Source: Flavobacterium psychrophilum
Lineage (GTDB): Bacteria > Bacteroidota > Bacteroidia > Flavobacteriales > Flavobacteriaceae
Length of the DNA: 14,823 nucleotides
Direction: 5' to 3'
Assembly (NCBI GenBank): GCA_945866505.1
Contig: CAMBHH010000077.1
Location: forward strand, 1 to 14,823
Of this stretch, positions 1 to 6,834 are shown one piece after another. The notes beneath the pieces are model-generated. The model was not told the DNA's origin, searched no databases, and saw only the letters and a list, made by a program, of their open reading frames with translations. The translations under genes and the position numbers were made by a program. The first letter of the stretch is position 1; each line of letters begins with the position of its first letter.

Positions 1-1043
1 GGAACAATAGCAATTAATCTGGTAATAATGCGACGAACCCAAGGTTGAATGCGCAAATTGAGGTATCCTTCCATAATAATCTGACCTGCCAAAGTTCCTG
101 TAATGGTGGAACTTTGTCCTGCAGCAATTAATGCAACAGCAAACAAAATAGGAGCCCATTCGGTGCCAAGCATCGGTTCTAATAATCGGTGTGCATCTTG
201 AATTTCGGCAACTTCAAACAATCCATTTTTATAAAAAGTGGCTGCAGCCAAAATTAAAATAGCTGCATTGACAAAGAAGGCCAAGTTCAAAGCTATTGTA
301 GAATCTATAAAATTATATTTCAACGCTTGCTTGATTCCTGTAACGCTTCTATCGAATTTTCGGGTTTGCACCAAAGAAGAATGCAAGTATAAATTATGAG
401 GCATTACAGTAGCACCAATAATCCCAATAGCGATATAAAGTGCCTCTTCGGTTGGAATACTTGGAATTAAACCAGAGAGAACGCTTCCCATTTCGGGTTG
501 CGCAAAAACCATTTCAAAGACGAACGAAAAGCCAATAATAGCCACTAAGGCAATAATAAAGGCTTCCATTTTTCGAATCCCTTTATTGATTAAAAACAAT
601 AATAAAAAAGTATCCAAAACAGTAATTAAAACACCTTGTAAAAGTGGAATACCAAATAATAAATTTAACCCGATTGCCATTCCCAAAACTTCAGCAAGAT
701 CACAAGCGGCAATAGCAATTTCGGCAAGAAAATAAAGAATATAGTTAACAAATTTGGAGTAGGTTTCTCTTGATGCCTGTGCCAAATCTCGTTGGGTAAC
801 AATGCCCAATCGAGCACTAAGACTCTGTAATAATAACGCCATCAAATTGCTCATTAACAACACCCAAAGCAAGGAATAGCCAAACTGACTGCCTCCAGCC
901 AAATCAGTCGCCCAATTTCCGGGATCCATATAGCCAACAGAAATTAAATAAGCGGGACCAAAAAACGCCAAAATCTTTCTAAAAGCCGAGGTTTTATTTT
1001 GTGTAGCTACCGACTGATTTACTTCTTCTAATGATTTATCCAT
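1..1043 (-). CDS. mntH: Nramp family Mn2+/Fe2+ transporter (partial, C-terminus beyond window)
   Basis: This is an inner-membrane, proton-coupled divalent metal importer of the Nramp/SLC11 family, read on the complementary strand from an ATG at 1043 to the window edge; about 347 codons are visible. The N-terminal ~22 residues are polar, and a series of hydrophobic segments follows. The two Nramp signature motifs are present: DPGN at residues 40-43 in TM1 and MPHN at 214-217 in TM6, preceded by GAT. In the family these Asp, Asn and Met side chains bind the metal. The TM6 Met is the mark of transition-metal Nramps, as opposed to the Mg2+ branch. It is transcribed divergently from a TonB-dependent receptor, and the 91-bp gap holds an operator-like dyad, so joint metal control is likely. 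Mn2+ versus Fe2+ preference cannot be read from the sequence. The missing end is a window artefact; no frameshift was seen. Confidence 0.95.
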   Translation of the reverse strand, partial: MDKSLEEVNQSVATQNKTSAFRKILAFFGPAYLISVGYMDPGNWATDLAGGSQFGYSLLWVLLMSNLMALLLQSLSARLGIVTQRDLAQASRETYSKFVNYILYFLAEIAIAACDLAEVLGMAIGLNLLFGIPLLQGVLITVLDTFLLLFLINKGIRKMEAFIIALVAIIGFSFVFEMVFAQPEMGSVLSGLIPSIPTEEALYIAIGIIGATVMPHNLYLHSSLVQTRKFDRSVTGIKQALKYNFIDSTIALNLAFFVNAAILILAAATFYKNGLFEVAEIQDAHRLLEPMLGTEWAPILFAVALIAAGQSSTITGTLAGQIIMEGYLNLRIQPWVRRIITRLIAIV

Positions 1044-1064
1044 ATTAAAACTACATTATTAAGG

Positions 1065-1072
1065 CAAATATA
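1065..1072 (-). promoter_or_regulatory. Putative -7 element of the mntH promoter
   Basis: On the minus strand this reads TATATTTG, an exact match to the Bacteroidetes TAnnTTTG -7 element, 22 bases upstream of the mntH ATG. No convincing TTTG -33 element is found at the usual distance, so the promoter may be activator-dependent or weak. The operator-like dyad at 1088-1135 lies just upstream. Confidence 0.45.
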
Positions 1073-1083
1073 TACAAAAATAT

Positions 1084-1113
1084 TTTGTTTGAGTAATTAT
1101 TTTTTTAGTTTTG
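1084..1113 (+). promoter_or_regulatory. Putative promoter of the TonB receptor gene
   Basis: TTTG at 1084-1087 and TAGTTTTG at 1106-1113 (exact TAnnTTTG) are separated by 18 bases, which fits the Bacteroidetes sigma-A consensus. Transcription would begin near 1119, giving a short leader of about 15 nt. The -7 element overlaps the inner arm and spacer of the dyad at 1103-1120, so a protein bound there would block RNA polymerase. Confidence 0.6.
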
Positions 1114-1135
1114 TCTAAAATTTAATTTACTCAAA
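1088..1135. promoter_or_regulatory. Nested two-arm palindromic operator between mntH and the TonB receptor
   Basis: Two perfect inverted repeats share one axis (1111.5). The inner one is TTTTAG-N6-CTAAAA at 1103-1120. The outer one is TTTGAGTAA at 1088-1096 with TTACTCAAA at 1127-1135, ending on the A of the receptor start codon. The inner repeat has the layout of DtxR/MntR-family boxes, and its position over the receptor promoter beside an Nramp gene fits control by such a metal-sensing repressor. The identity of the regulator is inferred; no regulator gene is in the window. Confidence 0.55.
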
Positions 1136-3216
1136 TGAAATCTTTATTTCTACTGTTTTTATTATTGACAGTTAACAGTTTGTTTTCACAAAGTAAAGTT
1201 CAAGCGAAAGAAAACGACACTATTAAAAAAAATCAAAACGAAAACTCACTCAACGAAGTTGTAGTTTCAGGAACCTTAAAAGCGGTAAAACGACTAGAAA
1301 GTGCAGTTCCTGTTGAAGTATACAGTCCTGTTTTCTTCAAGAAAAACCCAACGGCTAGTATTTATGAAGCTTTGCAAAATGTAAATGGCGTTCGTCCACA
1401 ACTCAATTGTGGCGTTTGCAACACTGGTGACATTCACATCAATGGATTAGAAGGTCCTTATACTTCAGTAATGATTGATGGAATGCCCATTGTGAGTAGC
1501 TTATCGACCGTTTATGGATTGTCTGGAATTCCGAATTCATTGGTAGAAAGAATCGAAATAGTGAAAGGTCCTGCTTCTTCTTTGTATGGAAGTGAAGCCG
1601 TGGGCGGTTTAATCAATATTATAACGAAAAATCCAAGTAATGCTCCCCTATTTTCTGCTGATGTTTTTACCTCTTCTTGGTTGGAAACCAATGCCGATTT
1701 GGGAGTGAAATTCAATATCAACAAAAAGGCAACTTCATTATTGGGAGTCAATTATTTCAATTACAACCAAACCATTGATAATGATAAAGATGGATTCACA
1801 GATGTAACGGCACAAAATAGAATTTCAGTTTTTAATAAATGGAATTTCTCTCGAAATCAAAACCGATTGTTTACGTTTGCCGTTCGCGGAATGTACGAAG
1901 ACCGTTGGGGCGGCGATGTTCGCTGGGAGAAAAAATACCGTGGTAGCGATGTGATTTATGGCGAAAGTATTTATACCAAAAGAGGCGAACTGATAGGAAG
2001 CTATCAATTGCCCACCACCGAAAAACTGATGTTAGCATTCTCTGGTACAGCTCACTTTCAAGACAGTCGTTACGGAACAACATCATATATTGCCAATCAA
2101 AAAATTGGATTTTTACAACTCACTTGGGACAAGAAAATAGGGAAAAACGATTTGCTAACGGGAATCGCTTCTCGATACACTTATTACGACGATAACACAC
2201 CTGTAACGGCTATTTTGACTGAAAATAATCCAGAAAAAACTTGGCTTCCCGGTATTTTTGTACAAGATGAAATTGCATTTAATGAGAAACATAAAGTCTT
2301 ATTGGGATTGCGATACGATTACAATTCCATTCACGGAAATATTATTACTCCAAGACTGGCATATAAATGGAAAATCAACGACAACAACATCTTTCGTTTT
2401 AACGCTGGAACCGGATTTAGAGTTGTGAACTTATTTACAGAGGATCACGCCGCTTTAACTGGTGCCAGAGAAGTTGTTATTGCGAACAATCTAAATCCTG
2501 AAAAATCAGTAAATGCCAATTTGAATTTCATCAAGAAAATCTACTTCGATAATGGAACGTTTTTGGGAGTCGAAACTACCGCATTTTATACCCGTTTTAG
2601 CAATAAAATAATTCCCAATTATGAAGCCAATCCCAATCAAATAATTTATAAAAACATTGATGGCTATGCTTTAAGCCAAGGAATTAGCTGTAATGGAGAC
2701 CTCAATTTTACAAACGGATTAAAATTCATACTTGGCGCAACCTTTATGGATGTTTTCAATGTCGAAAATGGCAGCAAAACAAGACCTTTATTGACCGAAA
2801 ATTTCACTGGCACTTGGACCGTTTCGTATAAAATTAATCCAATTAAATTATCTGTTGATTATACTGGAAATGTTTATAGTCCAATGAAATTGCCTTTGTT
2901 AAGCAACACCGATCCGAGAAATCCGAATTCGCCTTGGTACAGTTTACAAAACATGCAATTTACATTTACTGGTTGGAAAAACTTTGAATTGTTTGGGGGA
3001 ATAAAAAATCTACTTAACTTTACACCTAAACGTAATAATCCTTTCTTAATTTCCAGAACTGAGGATCCATTTGACAAAAATGTACAATTTGATTCGAAAG
3101 GACAAGTATTGGTAACGCCCGAAAATCCTTATGGTTTAACGTTTGACACCGCTTATGTTTATGGTCCAAATCAAGGAATAAGAGGTTTTTTTGGATTGCG
3201 ATATAATTTATTTTAA
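1135..3216 (+). CDS. TonB-dependent outer-membrane receptor with CxxC-containing plug
   Basis: This 693-residue protein is an outer-membrane beta-barrel importer energised by TonB/ExbBD. It starts with a signal peptide (hydrophobic core about residues 3-17, likely cleaved near SQS). There is no N-terminal carboxypeptidase-regulatory-like domain. The plug domain covers about residues 40-168, with the typical stretches INGLEGPYTSVMIDGMPI and VERIEIVKGPASSLYGSEA. The barrel fills the rest and ends in Phe, the usual BAM-recognition residue. Within the barrel, GTGFRVVNLFTEDH followed by NLNPEKS resembles the FRAP/NPDL region of HmuR-like haem receptors, but I cannot name the ligand. The plug has an unusual Cys92-x-x-Cys95 pair. 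The gene is divergent from mntH and its stop codon abuts the ATG of a thioredoxin-like gene, so it was probably recruited for metal or metal-chelate uptake. A cobalamin, haem or siderophore substrate remains possible. Confidence 0.92.
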   Translation: MKSLFLLFLLLTVNSLFSQSKVQAKENDTIKKNQNENSLNEVVVSGTLKAVKRLESAVPVEVYSPVFFKKNPTASIYEALQNVNGVRPQLNCGVCNTGDIHINGLEGPYTSVMIDGMPIVSSLSTVYGLSGIPNSLVERIEIVKGPASSLYGSEAVGGLINIITKNPSNAPLFSADVFTSSWLETNADLGVKFNINKKATSLLGVNYFNYNQTIDNDKDGFTDVTAQNRISVFNKWNFSRNQNRLFTFAVRGMYEDRWGGDVRWEKKYRGSDVIYGESIYTKRGELIGSYQLPTTEKLMLAFSGTAHFQDSRYGTTSYIANQKIGFLQLTWDKKIGKNDLLTGIASRYTYYDDNTPVTAILTENNPEKTWLPGIFVQDEIAFNEKHKVLLGLRYDYNSIHGNIITPRLAYKWKINDNNIFRFNAGTGFRVVNLFTEDHAALTGAREVVIANNLNPEKSVNANLNFIKKIYFDNGTFLGVETTAFYTRFSNKIIPNYEANPNQIIYKNIDGYALSQGISCNGDLNFTNGLKFILGATFMDVFNVENGSKTRPLLTENFTGTWTVSYKINPIKLSVDYTGNVYSPMKLPLLSNTDPRNPNSPWYSLQNMQFTFTGWKNFELFGGIKNLLNFTPKRNNPFLISRTEDPFDKNVQFDSKGQVLVTPENPYGLTFDTAYVYGPNQGIRGFFGLRYNLF

Positions 3217-3681
3217 ATGAAAAAATGGCTGTACATCCTATTAATTTTCTTGTGGATAATCCCAGCAGGCTTTGCCCAATTGAAAATCTATCCTTTTGAA
3301 GAAGCCGAAAAATTATCCAAAGAAAACCCAAAACCATTTGTAGTTTTCATTCATACTTCTTGGTGCAATTACTGCAAAATGATGGAAAATTCCACTTTCA
3401 AAAATCAGGAAATAATTACCCTTTTAAACGATAATTTTTACTTTATTTCATTAGATGCAGAAAGTAAAAAAAACATTCATTTCAACAATCATACGTTTCA
3501 ATTTATACCCAAAGGGCAAAATACAGGTATTCACGAATTGGCAACGGAATTAGCCACTATTAATTCGCAAGTGGTTTATCCGACAGTTACTATTTTGAAA
3601 TCTGATTTTTCGATTGTTTTCCAAAAGCATTCGTTTTTAAGTAGTAAAGAGTTGCTTATTATTCTGGAAAAGACAAAATAA
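3217..3681 (+). CDS. Exported thioredoxin-like protein (CNYC active site)
   Basis: This 154-residue protein has a signal peptide (KKW then a hydrophobic stretch, likely cleaved after GFA near residue 20), placing it in the periplasm. The mature part is a thioredoxin fold of the thioredoxin_7/DUF255-like type: FVVFIHTSWC-NYC with redox cysteines Cys50 and Cys53, then KMMENSTF, and the cis-proline segment VVYPTV near residue 119. The ATG begins on the base right after the TAA of the TonB receptor gene, so the two are almost surely co-transcribed and translationally coupled. It could reduce, or introduce, the disulfide of the Cys92-Cys95 pair in the receptor plug, or act in metal delivery; this partnership is inferred from gene order. 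General thiol-disulfide exchange is the conservative call. Confidence 0.88.
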   Translation: MKKWLYILLIFLWIIPAGFAQLKIYPFEEAEKLSKENPKPFVVFIHTSWCNYCKMMENSTFKNQEIITLLNDNFYFISLDAESKKNIHFNNHTFQFIPKGQNTGIHELATELATINSQVVYPTVTILKSDFSIVFQKHSFLSSKELLIILEKTK

Positions 3682-3757
3682 AGGCTTGCTTTTTGGGAAT
3701 ATTTTCTAAATCGAAAAACCATCCTATCAAACTATAACAAAACTTTATAATTCAATC

Positions 3758-3788
3758 TTTAAACTTGTTTTGAAACTTTGTAACTTTG
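3758..3788 (+). promoter_or_regulatory. Putative promoter of the bacilliredoxin gene
   Basis: TAACTTTG at 3781-3788 is an exact TAnnTTTG -7 element. TTTA at 3758-3761, 19 bases upstream, is one base off the TTTG -33 element. The start codon lies 35 bases downstream of the -7 element. The 142-bp gap after the thioredoxin-like gene holds nothing else recognised. Confidence 0.5.
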
Positions 3789-3823
3789 CCTCTTTAAAAC
3801 AATAATCTTAAAATATAAAAAAT

Positions 3824-4234
3824 ATGTATCCACAAGAAATGGTATTACCAATGCAAGCTGAATTGACTGCTCTTGGTTTTCAAGATTTACATAGTTCCGA
3901 AGCAGTTGATACTGCAATAAATGCACAAGGAACAACATTAGTGGTGGTAAATTCTGTTTGCGGTTGCGCTGCTAGAAATGCACGTCCAGGATCGGCAATG
4001 AGTTTAGACAATGCTAAAAAACCAGATCATTTAATTACTGTTTTTGCAGGAGTAGATAAAGAAGCTGTAGATGCTGCAAGACAACATATGTTTCCTTTTC
4101 CTCCATCTTCGCCAAGTATCGCTTTGTTCAAAAATGGAGAATTAGTTCATATGCTAGAGCGTCACCATATCGAAGGACGCCCAGCAGAATTAATTGCAGA
4201 CAACTTGAAAGACGCTTTCAACGAGTTTTGCTAA
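3824..4234 (+). CDS. BrxA/BrxB family bacilliredoxin
   Basis: This 136-residue cytoplasmic protein belongs to the YphP/YqiW (DUF1094) family, small thioredoxin-fold proteins that remove bacillithiol from S-bacillithiolated proteins. The diagnostic active site is present: VVNSVCGCAARNARPG, a Cys-Gly-Cys with Cys46 as the nucleophile and Cys48 as the partner. The family's FPPSSPS segment near residues 92-98 and a C-terminal Cys136 are also there. Length is normal for the family and no signal peptide is seen. It has its own promoter and terminator, so it is probably monocistronic even though it follows another thioredoxin-fold gene. Its presence implies that the organism makes bacillithiol, as many Bacteroidetes are thought to do. 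BrxA and BrxB cannot be told apart here. Confidence 0.93.
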   Translation: MYPQEMVLPMQAELTALGFQDLHSSEAVDTAINAQGTTLVVVNSVCGCAARNARPGSAMSLDNAKKPDHLITVFAGVDKEAVDAARQHMFPFPPSSPSIALFKNGELVHMLERHHIEGRPAELIADNLKDAFNEFC

Positions 4235-4268
4235 TTTGCCGCAAGGACAATAAGTCACAAAGTTTACC

Positions 4269-4305
4269 AAAAGCACTATTAATTTAGTGCTTTTTGCTTT
4301 TTTTT
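4269..4305 (+). terminator. Rho-independent terminator after the bacilliredoxin gene
   Basis: AAAAGCACTA at 4269-4278 pairs perfectly with TAGTGCTTTT at 4285-4294 around a six-base loop (TTAATT). A T-rich run through 4305 follows. It lies 35 bases after the bacilliredoxin stop codon. Confidence 0.85.
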
Positions 4306-4425
4306 AAAGTTTTATATTTTAACCTGAAATCGATTAGTATTGCAAAGTTTAAACCACAAAGAAAAAATATTATGTTTTAATAGAAAGACGCTTTGCTTAT
4401 CATAGATTTACCTCGTCTGTTCGTT

Positions 4426-4439
4426 CCGATAACTATCGG
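4426..4439. repeat. Short palindromic REP-like motif
   Basis: CCGATA-AC-TATCGG forms a 6-bp inverted repeat that a T:G wobble pair can extend. CCGATA/TATCGG palindromes of this kind recur between genes in flavobacteria as I recall them, but only one copy is in the window, so family membership cannot be tested. It sits between the terminator at 4269 and the element at 4491. Confidence 0.35.
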
Positions 4440-4490
4440 GATTCGGGTCATAGCTTTGTGTAAATATAATGCCTATGAAAATCTAAGTAA

Positions 4491-4671
4491 ACCCGTTGGG
4501 TGTAATTAGTTTTTGATCATAATTTTTCGTCAGTTCGAGTGATTTTCGATAGAAAATCGTATCGAGAACAAGAAAAATTTCATTAAAAACGATTCTCGAT
4601 ACATTTTTTGTTCCGTTTTACTTCACAAAAAACACTCGAACTGACGTTTTTAATAATTACACCCACCGGAT
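4491..4671. mobile_element. MITE-like non-coding element with nested inverted repeats and target duplication
   Basis: The ends form an 18-bp inverted repeat with two mismatches (4491-4508 and 4654-4671; shared core TGGGTGTAATTA). Inside are a perfect 14-bp repeat (CGTCAGTTCGAGTG at 4528-4541 with its complement at 4633-4646) and a perfect 10-bp repeat (GTATCGAGAA at 4559-4568 with its complement at 4593-4602). A small hairpin, GATTTTC-GATA-GAAAATC, lies at 4541-4558. The same bases, TAAGTAAA, flank both sides (4484-4491 and 4672-4679), which looks like a 7-8 bp target-site duplication. No open reading frame of note is inside. These features suggest a miniature transposable element mobilised by a transposase encoded elsewhere. 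The whole element can fold into a long cruciform or RNA stem. Confidence 0.7.
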
Positions 4672-4739
4672 TAAGTAAATTATTATTTTATAATCTCTAT
4701 ATGGTTAAAAATTATTAATCGAACTCAAGTTTTTTGTGA

Positions 4740-4769
4740 TTGTTTTTTTAATAAACTTTTTTAACTTTA
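4740..4769 (+). promoter_or_regulatory. Putative promoter of the Cys-rich lipoprotein gene
   Basis: TTG at 4740-4742 and TAACTTTA at 4762-4769 (one base off TAnnTTTG) are 19 bases apart. The start codon is 32 bases downstream. Confidence 0.4.
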
Positions 4770-4801
4770 CCCCATTGTAAACAACTCTTATTATACTAGT
4801 T

Positions 4802-5188
4802 ATGAAATTGTTTTTTAAAATAGTAGTGCTTTCTATCTTGTTGCAAAGTTTTCAATGTACTGACACGAATGATTCGTCTAGCGACATAACTTTGGCACAA
4901 TTAGAAACCAAAAAGCAGGAAATTCAAAACTACATCAATAGTTTTAGCTGTTCCGAAAGTGCAGGTTGTGGTTTTATTGCTTTTGGTTCAAAACCTTGTG
5001 GCGGTCCTAGAACGTATTTGCTTTTTTCAAATAGCGTCAGCTTGGTAAAACTACATGAAATGGTAAAAACCTACAATGAAATGGACAACTTACATAACAT
5101 TCAAACCAATGCAATATCAGATTGTATGTATGCCTTGCCACCAACCGAAGTCAAATGTGTTAATGGCGTTTGTACCATTGTCAAGTAA
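4802..5188 (+). CDS. Small Cys-rich lipoprotein of unknown function
   Basis: This 128-residue protein is probably lipid-anchored: a hydrophobic N-terminus ends in LQSFQ-Cys19, an acceptable though not ideal lipobox, followed by a Ser/Asp/Thr-rich linker. The mature part has six more cysteines (50, 56, 66, 108, 119, 124), an even number that fits three disulfides in the envelope. Recognisable segments are GSKPCGGPRTYLLFS, an amphipathic stretch around 78-97 (LVKLHEMVKTYNEMDN), and a C-terminal PPTEVKC-x4-C. It resembles uncharacterised Bacteroidetes lipoproteins carrying a CGGP motif, and I do not know a function. Signals for its own promoter and terminator frame it, so it is likely monocistronic. 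Confidence 0.8.
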   Translation: MKLFFKIVVLSILLQSFQCTDTNDSSSDITLAQLETKKQEIQNYINSFSCSESAGCGFIAFGSKPCGGPRTYLLFSNSVSLVKLHEMVKTYNEMDNLHNIQTNAISDCMYALPPTEVKCVNGVCTIVK

Positions 5189-5211
5189 AAATTAAATTTT
5201 ATATAAACCCT

Positions 5212-5243
5212 AAAACCACGTTTTCTCGTGGTTTTTTATTTTT
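5212..5243 (+). terminator. Rho-independent terminator after the Cys-rich lipoprotein gene
   Basis: AAAACCACG at 5212-5220 pairs perfectly with CGTGGTTTT at 5227-5235 around a TTTTCT loop. A T-rich tail runs to 5243. Confidence 0.85.
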
Positions 5244-5267
5244 CCCTTTTTGAACTTTACAAAAGCC

Positions 5268-5298
5268 TTGCGCCTTAGCGGTAAAGATTCTACCTTTG
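5268..5298 (+). promoter_or_regulatory. Putative promoter of trhO
   Basis: TTG at 5268-5270 and TACCTTTG at 5291-5298 (exact TAnnTTTG) are 20 bases apart. The trhO ATG is 34 bases downstream of the -7 element. Confidence 0.55.
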
Positions 5299-5332
5299 CA
5301 CAACTATTTTTCTCAACTTAATTGTTTATAGC

Positions 5333-6688
5333 ATGCAACTGTACAACACTTTAAGCGCAGAAGAGCGAGTCCTCATGATTGATGACGCCGGAAAACAGCG
5401 ACTCACACTGTCTTTCTATGCTTATGCGCATTTACAAAATCCAACCCAATTCAGGAATGAATTATTTCTTGCTTGGAATCCTCTTGATGTTTTAGGCCGA
5501 ATTTATGTTGCCAATGAAGGAATTAACGCCCAGTTATCGCTTCCGGCTGATAATTTCTATGCTTTCAAAGACACTATCGAAAAATACGATTTCATGCAAG
5601 GAATTCGGCTGAATATAGCAGTCGAACACGATGATTATTCTTTTTTGAAACTTACCATAAAAGTCCGTGACAAAATTGTTGCTGATGGATTGGAAGACAA
5701 AACTTTCGATGTAACCAATATTGGAATCCACCTAAAAGCAAAAGACTTCAATGAATTATTGGAAGATCCAAATACGATTGTGGTTGATATGCGAAATCAC
5801 TACGAAAGTGAAATAGGTCATTTTACCAATGCCATAAAACCCGATGTAGATACGTTTCGTGAAAGTCTACCCATTATAGAAGACCAACTTTCGCAGCACA
5901 AACAAGACAAAAACCTTTTGATGTATTGTACTGGCGGTATTCGATGCGAAAAAGCCAGTGCTTATTTCAAACACAAAGGTTTTGAAAACGTCTATCAACT
6001 TGAAGGCGGAATTATAGAATATACCCGACAAGTAAAAGCCGAAGGTTTAGAAAGCAAATTCATTGGTAAAAACTTTGTTTTCGATCATCGCTTGGGCGAA
6101 AGAATCACGGATGATATTGTCTCGCAATGCCATCAATGCGGAAAACCTTGCGATGTACATACAAATTGTGTAAACGAAGGGTGCCATTTGCTTTTTATCC
6201 AATGTGAAGAATGCAAAACGGATATGGAAGGTTGCTGTTCTTCTGAATGTATGGAGGTGATTCATCTATCGGAAGAGGAACAAAAAGTCATTCGTAGAAA
6301 CATTAAAAATGGCAATAAAATTTTCAAAAAAGGAAAATCGGATGTGTTAACTTTCAAAAATAATGTTGAAACTCACGCTACTTTTAAAAATGTAGACACC
6401 AAAATAATTCAAAATAAAACACCCAAAATAAATAAAATCTATATTGGAAAAGCAGTTCACTATTTTCCAAAATCAGGAATTGGACAGTTTTTTATCGAAG
6501 AAAACGAATTGCAATTGGGAGATACAATTTTAATTAAAGGAATTACAACAGGAGAGGAACAATTCATATTAAAAGAAATGTTTGTCAATGAAATTTCATC
6601 TTCAAAAGCTGTTGCAGGTGATACTTGTACTTTCAAAGTACCTTTCAGAATCCGATTGTCGGATAAATTATATAAAATTACAGTGTGA
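5333..6688 (+). CDS. trhO: tRNA uridine(34) hydroxylase TrhO (rhodanese family) with extra C-terminal barrel-like domain
   Basis: TrhO (YceA family) makes 5-hydroxyuridine at tRNA position 34, an oxygen-dependent step towards cmo5U/mcmo5U-type wobble modification. The order is: an N-terminal acylphosphatase-like domain (about residues 25-120, with GRIYVANEGINAQLS matching the family); a rhodanese domain (about 135-235) with VVDMRNHYESEIGHF and the active-site loop Cys199-TGGIR-Cys205; then a Cys-rich segment with about ten cysteines between 266 and 306, probably metal-binding. The usual protein stops near there. This one runs to 451 residues, with a linker and then about residues 365-451 (IGKAVHYFP, LQLGDTILIKG, TTGEEQF, AGDTCTFKV, RLSDKLYKI). 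That part looks like the small beta-barrel, similar to translation-factor domain 2, found at the C-terminus of U32-family proteins such as TrhP. The domain match is by eye. The start fits the family N-terminus. Confidence 0.9.
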   Translation: MQLYNTLSAEERVLMIDDAGKQRLTLSFYAYAHLQNPTQFRNELFLAWNPLDVLGRIYVANEGINAQLSLPADNFYAFKDTIEKYDFMQGIRLNIAVEHDDYSFLKLTIKVRDKIVADGLEDKTFDVTNIGIHLKAKDFNELLEDPNTIVVDMRNHYESEIGHFTNAIKPDVDTFRESLPIIEDQLSQHKQDKNLLMYCTGGIRCEKASAYFKHKGFENVYQLEGGIIEYTRQVKAEGLESKFIGKNFVFDHRLGERITDDIVSQCHQCGKPCDVHTNCVNEGCHLLFIQCEECKTDMEGCCSSECMEVIHLSEEEQKVIRRNIKNGNKIFKKGKSDVLTFKNNVETHATFKNVDTKIIQNKTPKINKIYIGKAVHYFPKSGIGQFFIEENELQLGDTILIKGITTGEEQFILKEMFVNEISSSKAVAGDTCTFKVPFRIRLSDKLYKITV

Positions 6689-6706
6689 ATTTCAAAATAA
6701 TAAAAT

Positions 6707-6723
6707 CGTGATCTTTCACGTTT
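6707..6723 (+). terminator. Weak hairpin after trhO, possible terminator
   Basis: CGTGA at 6707-6711 pairs with TCACG at 6716-6720 around TCTT, with further A/T pairs outside one mismatch. The stem is short and only three T residues follow, so termination here would be inefficient. The rest of the 146-bp gap before ricT holds only a poor -7 match, TATCTTTA at 6771-6778. Confidence 0.3.
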
Positions 6724-6834
6724 CATTGGTAAATAATTCATTTGAAAAATCCGAAATCTAAAATCTTTACTATCTTTACAGATTAAACGTTTAAGGACTT
6801 AAATTGCGTATATCGCAATACTACATAGAAAATT

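Noticed and set aside
5262..5290. The CCTTGCGCCTTAGCGG stretch as a regulatory site
   Set aside because: Similar CTTTGCG/AACCGCAAAG phrases occur near 4240 and 14811; this looks like common flavobacterial intergenic filler and shows no dyad.
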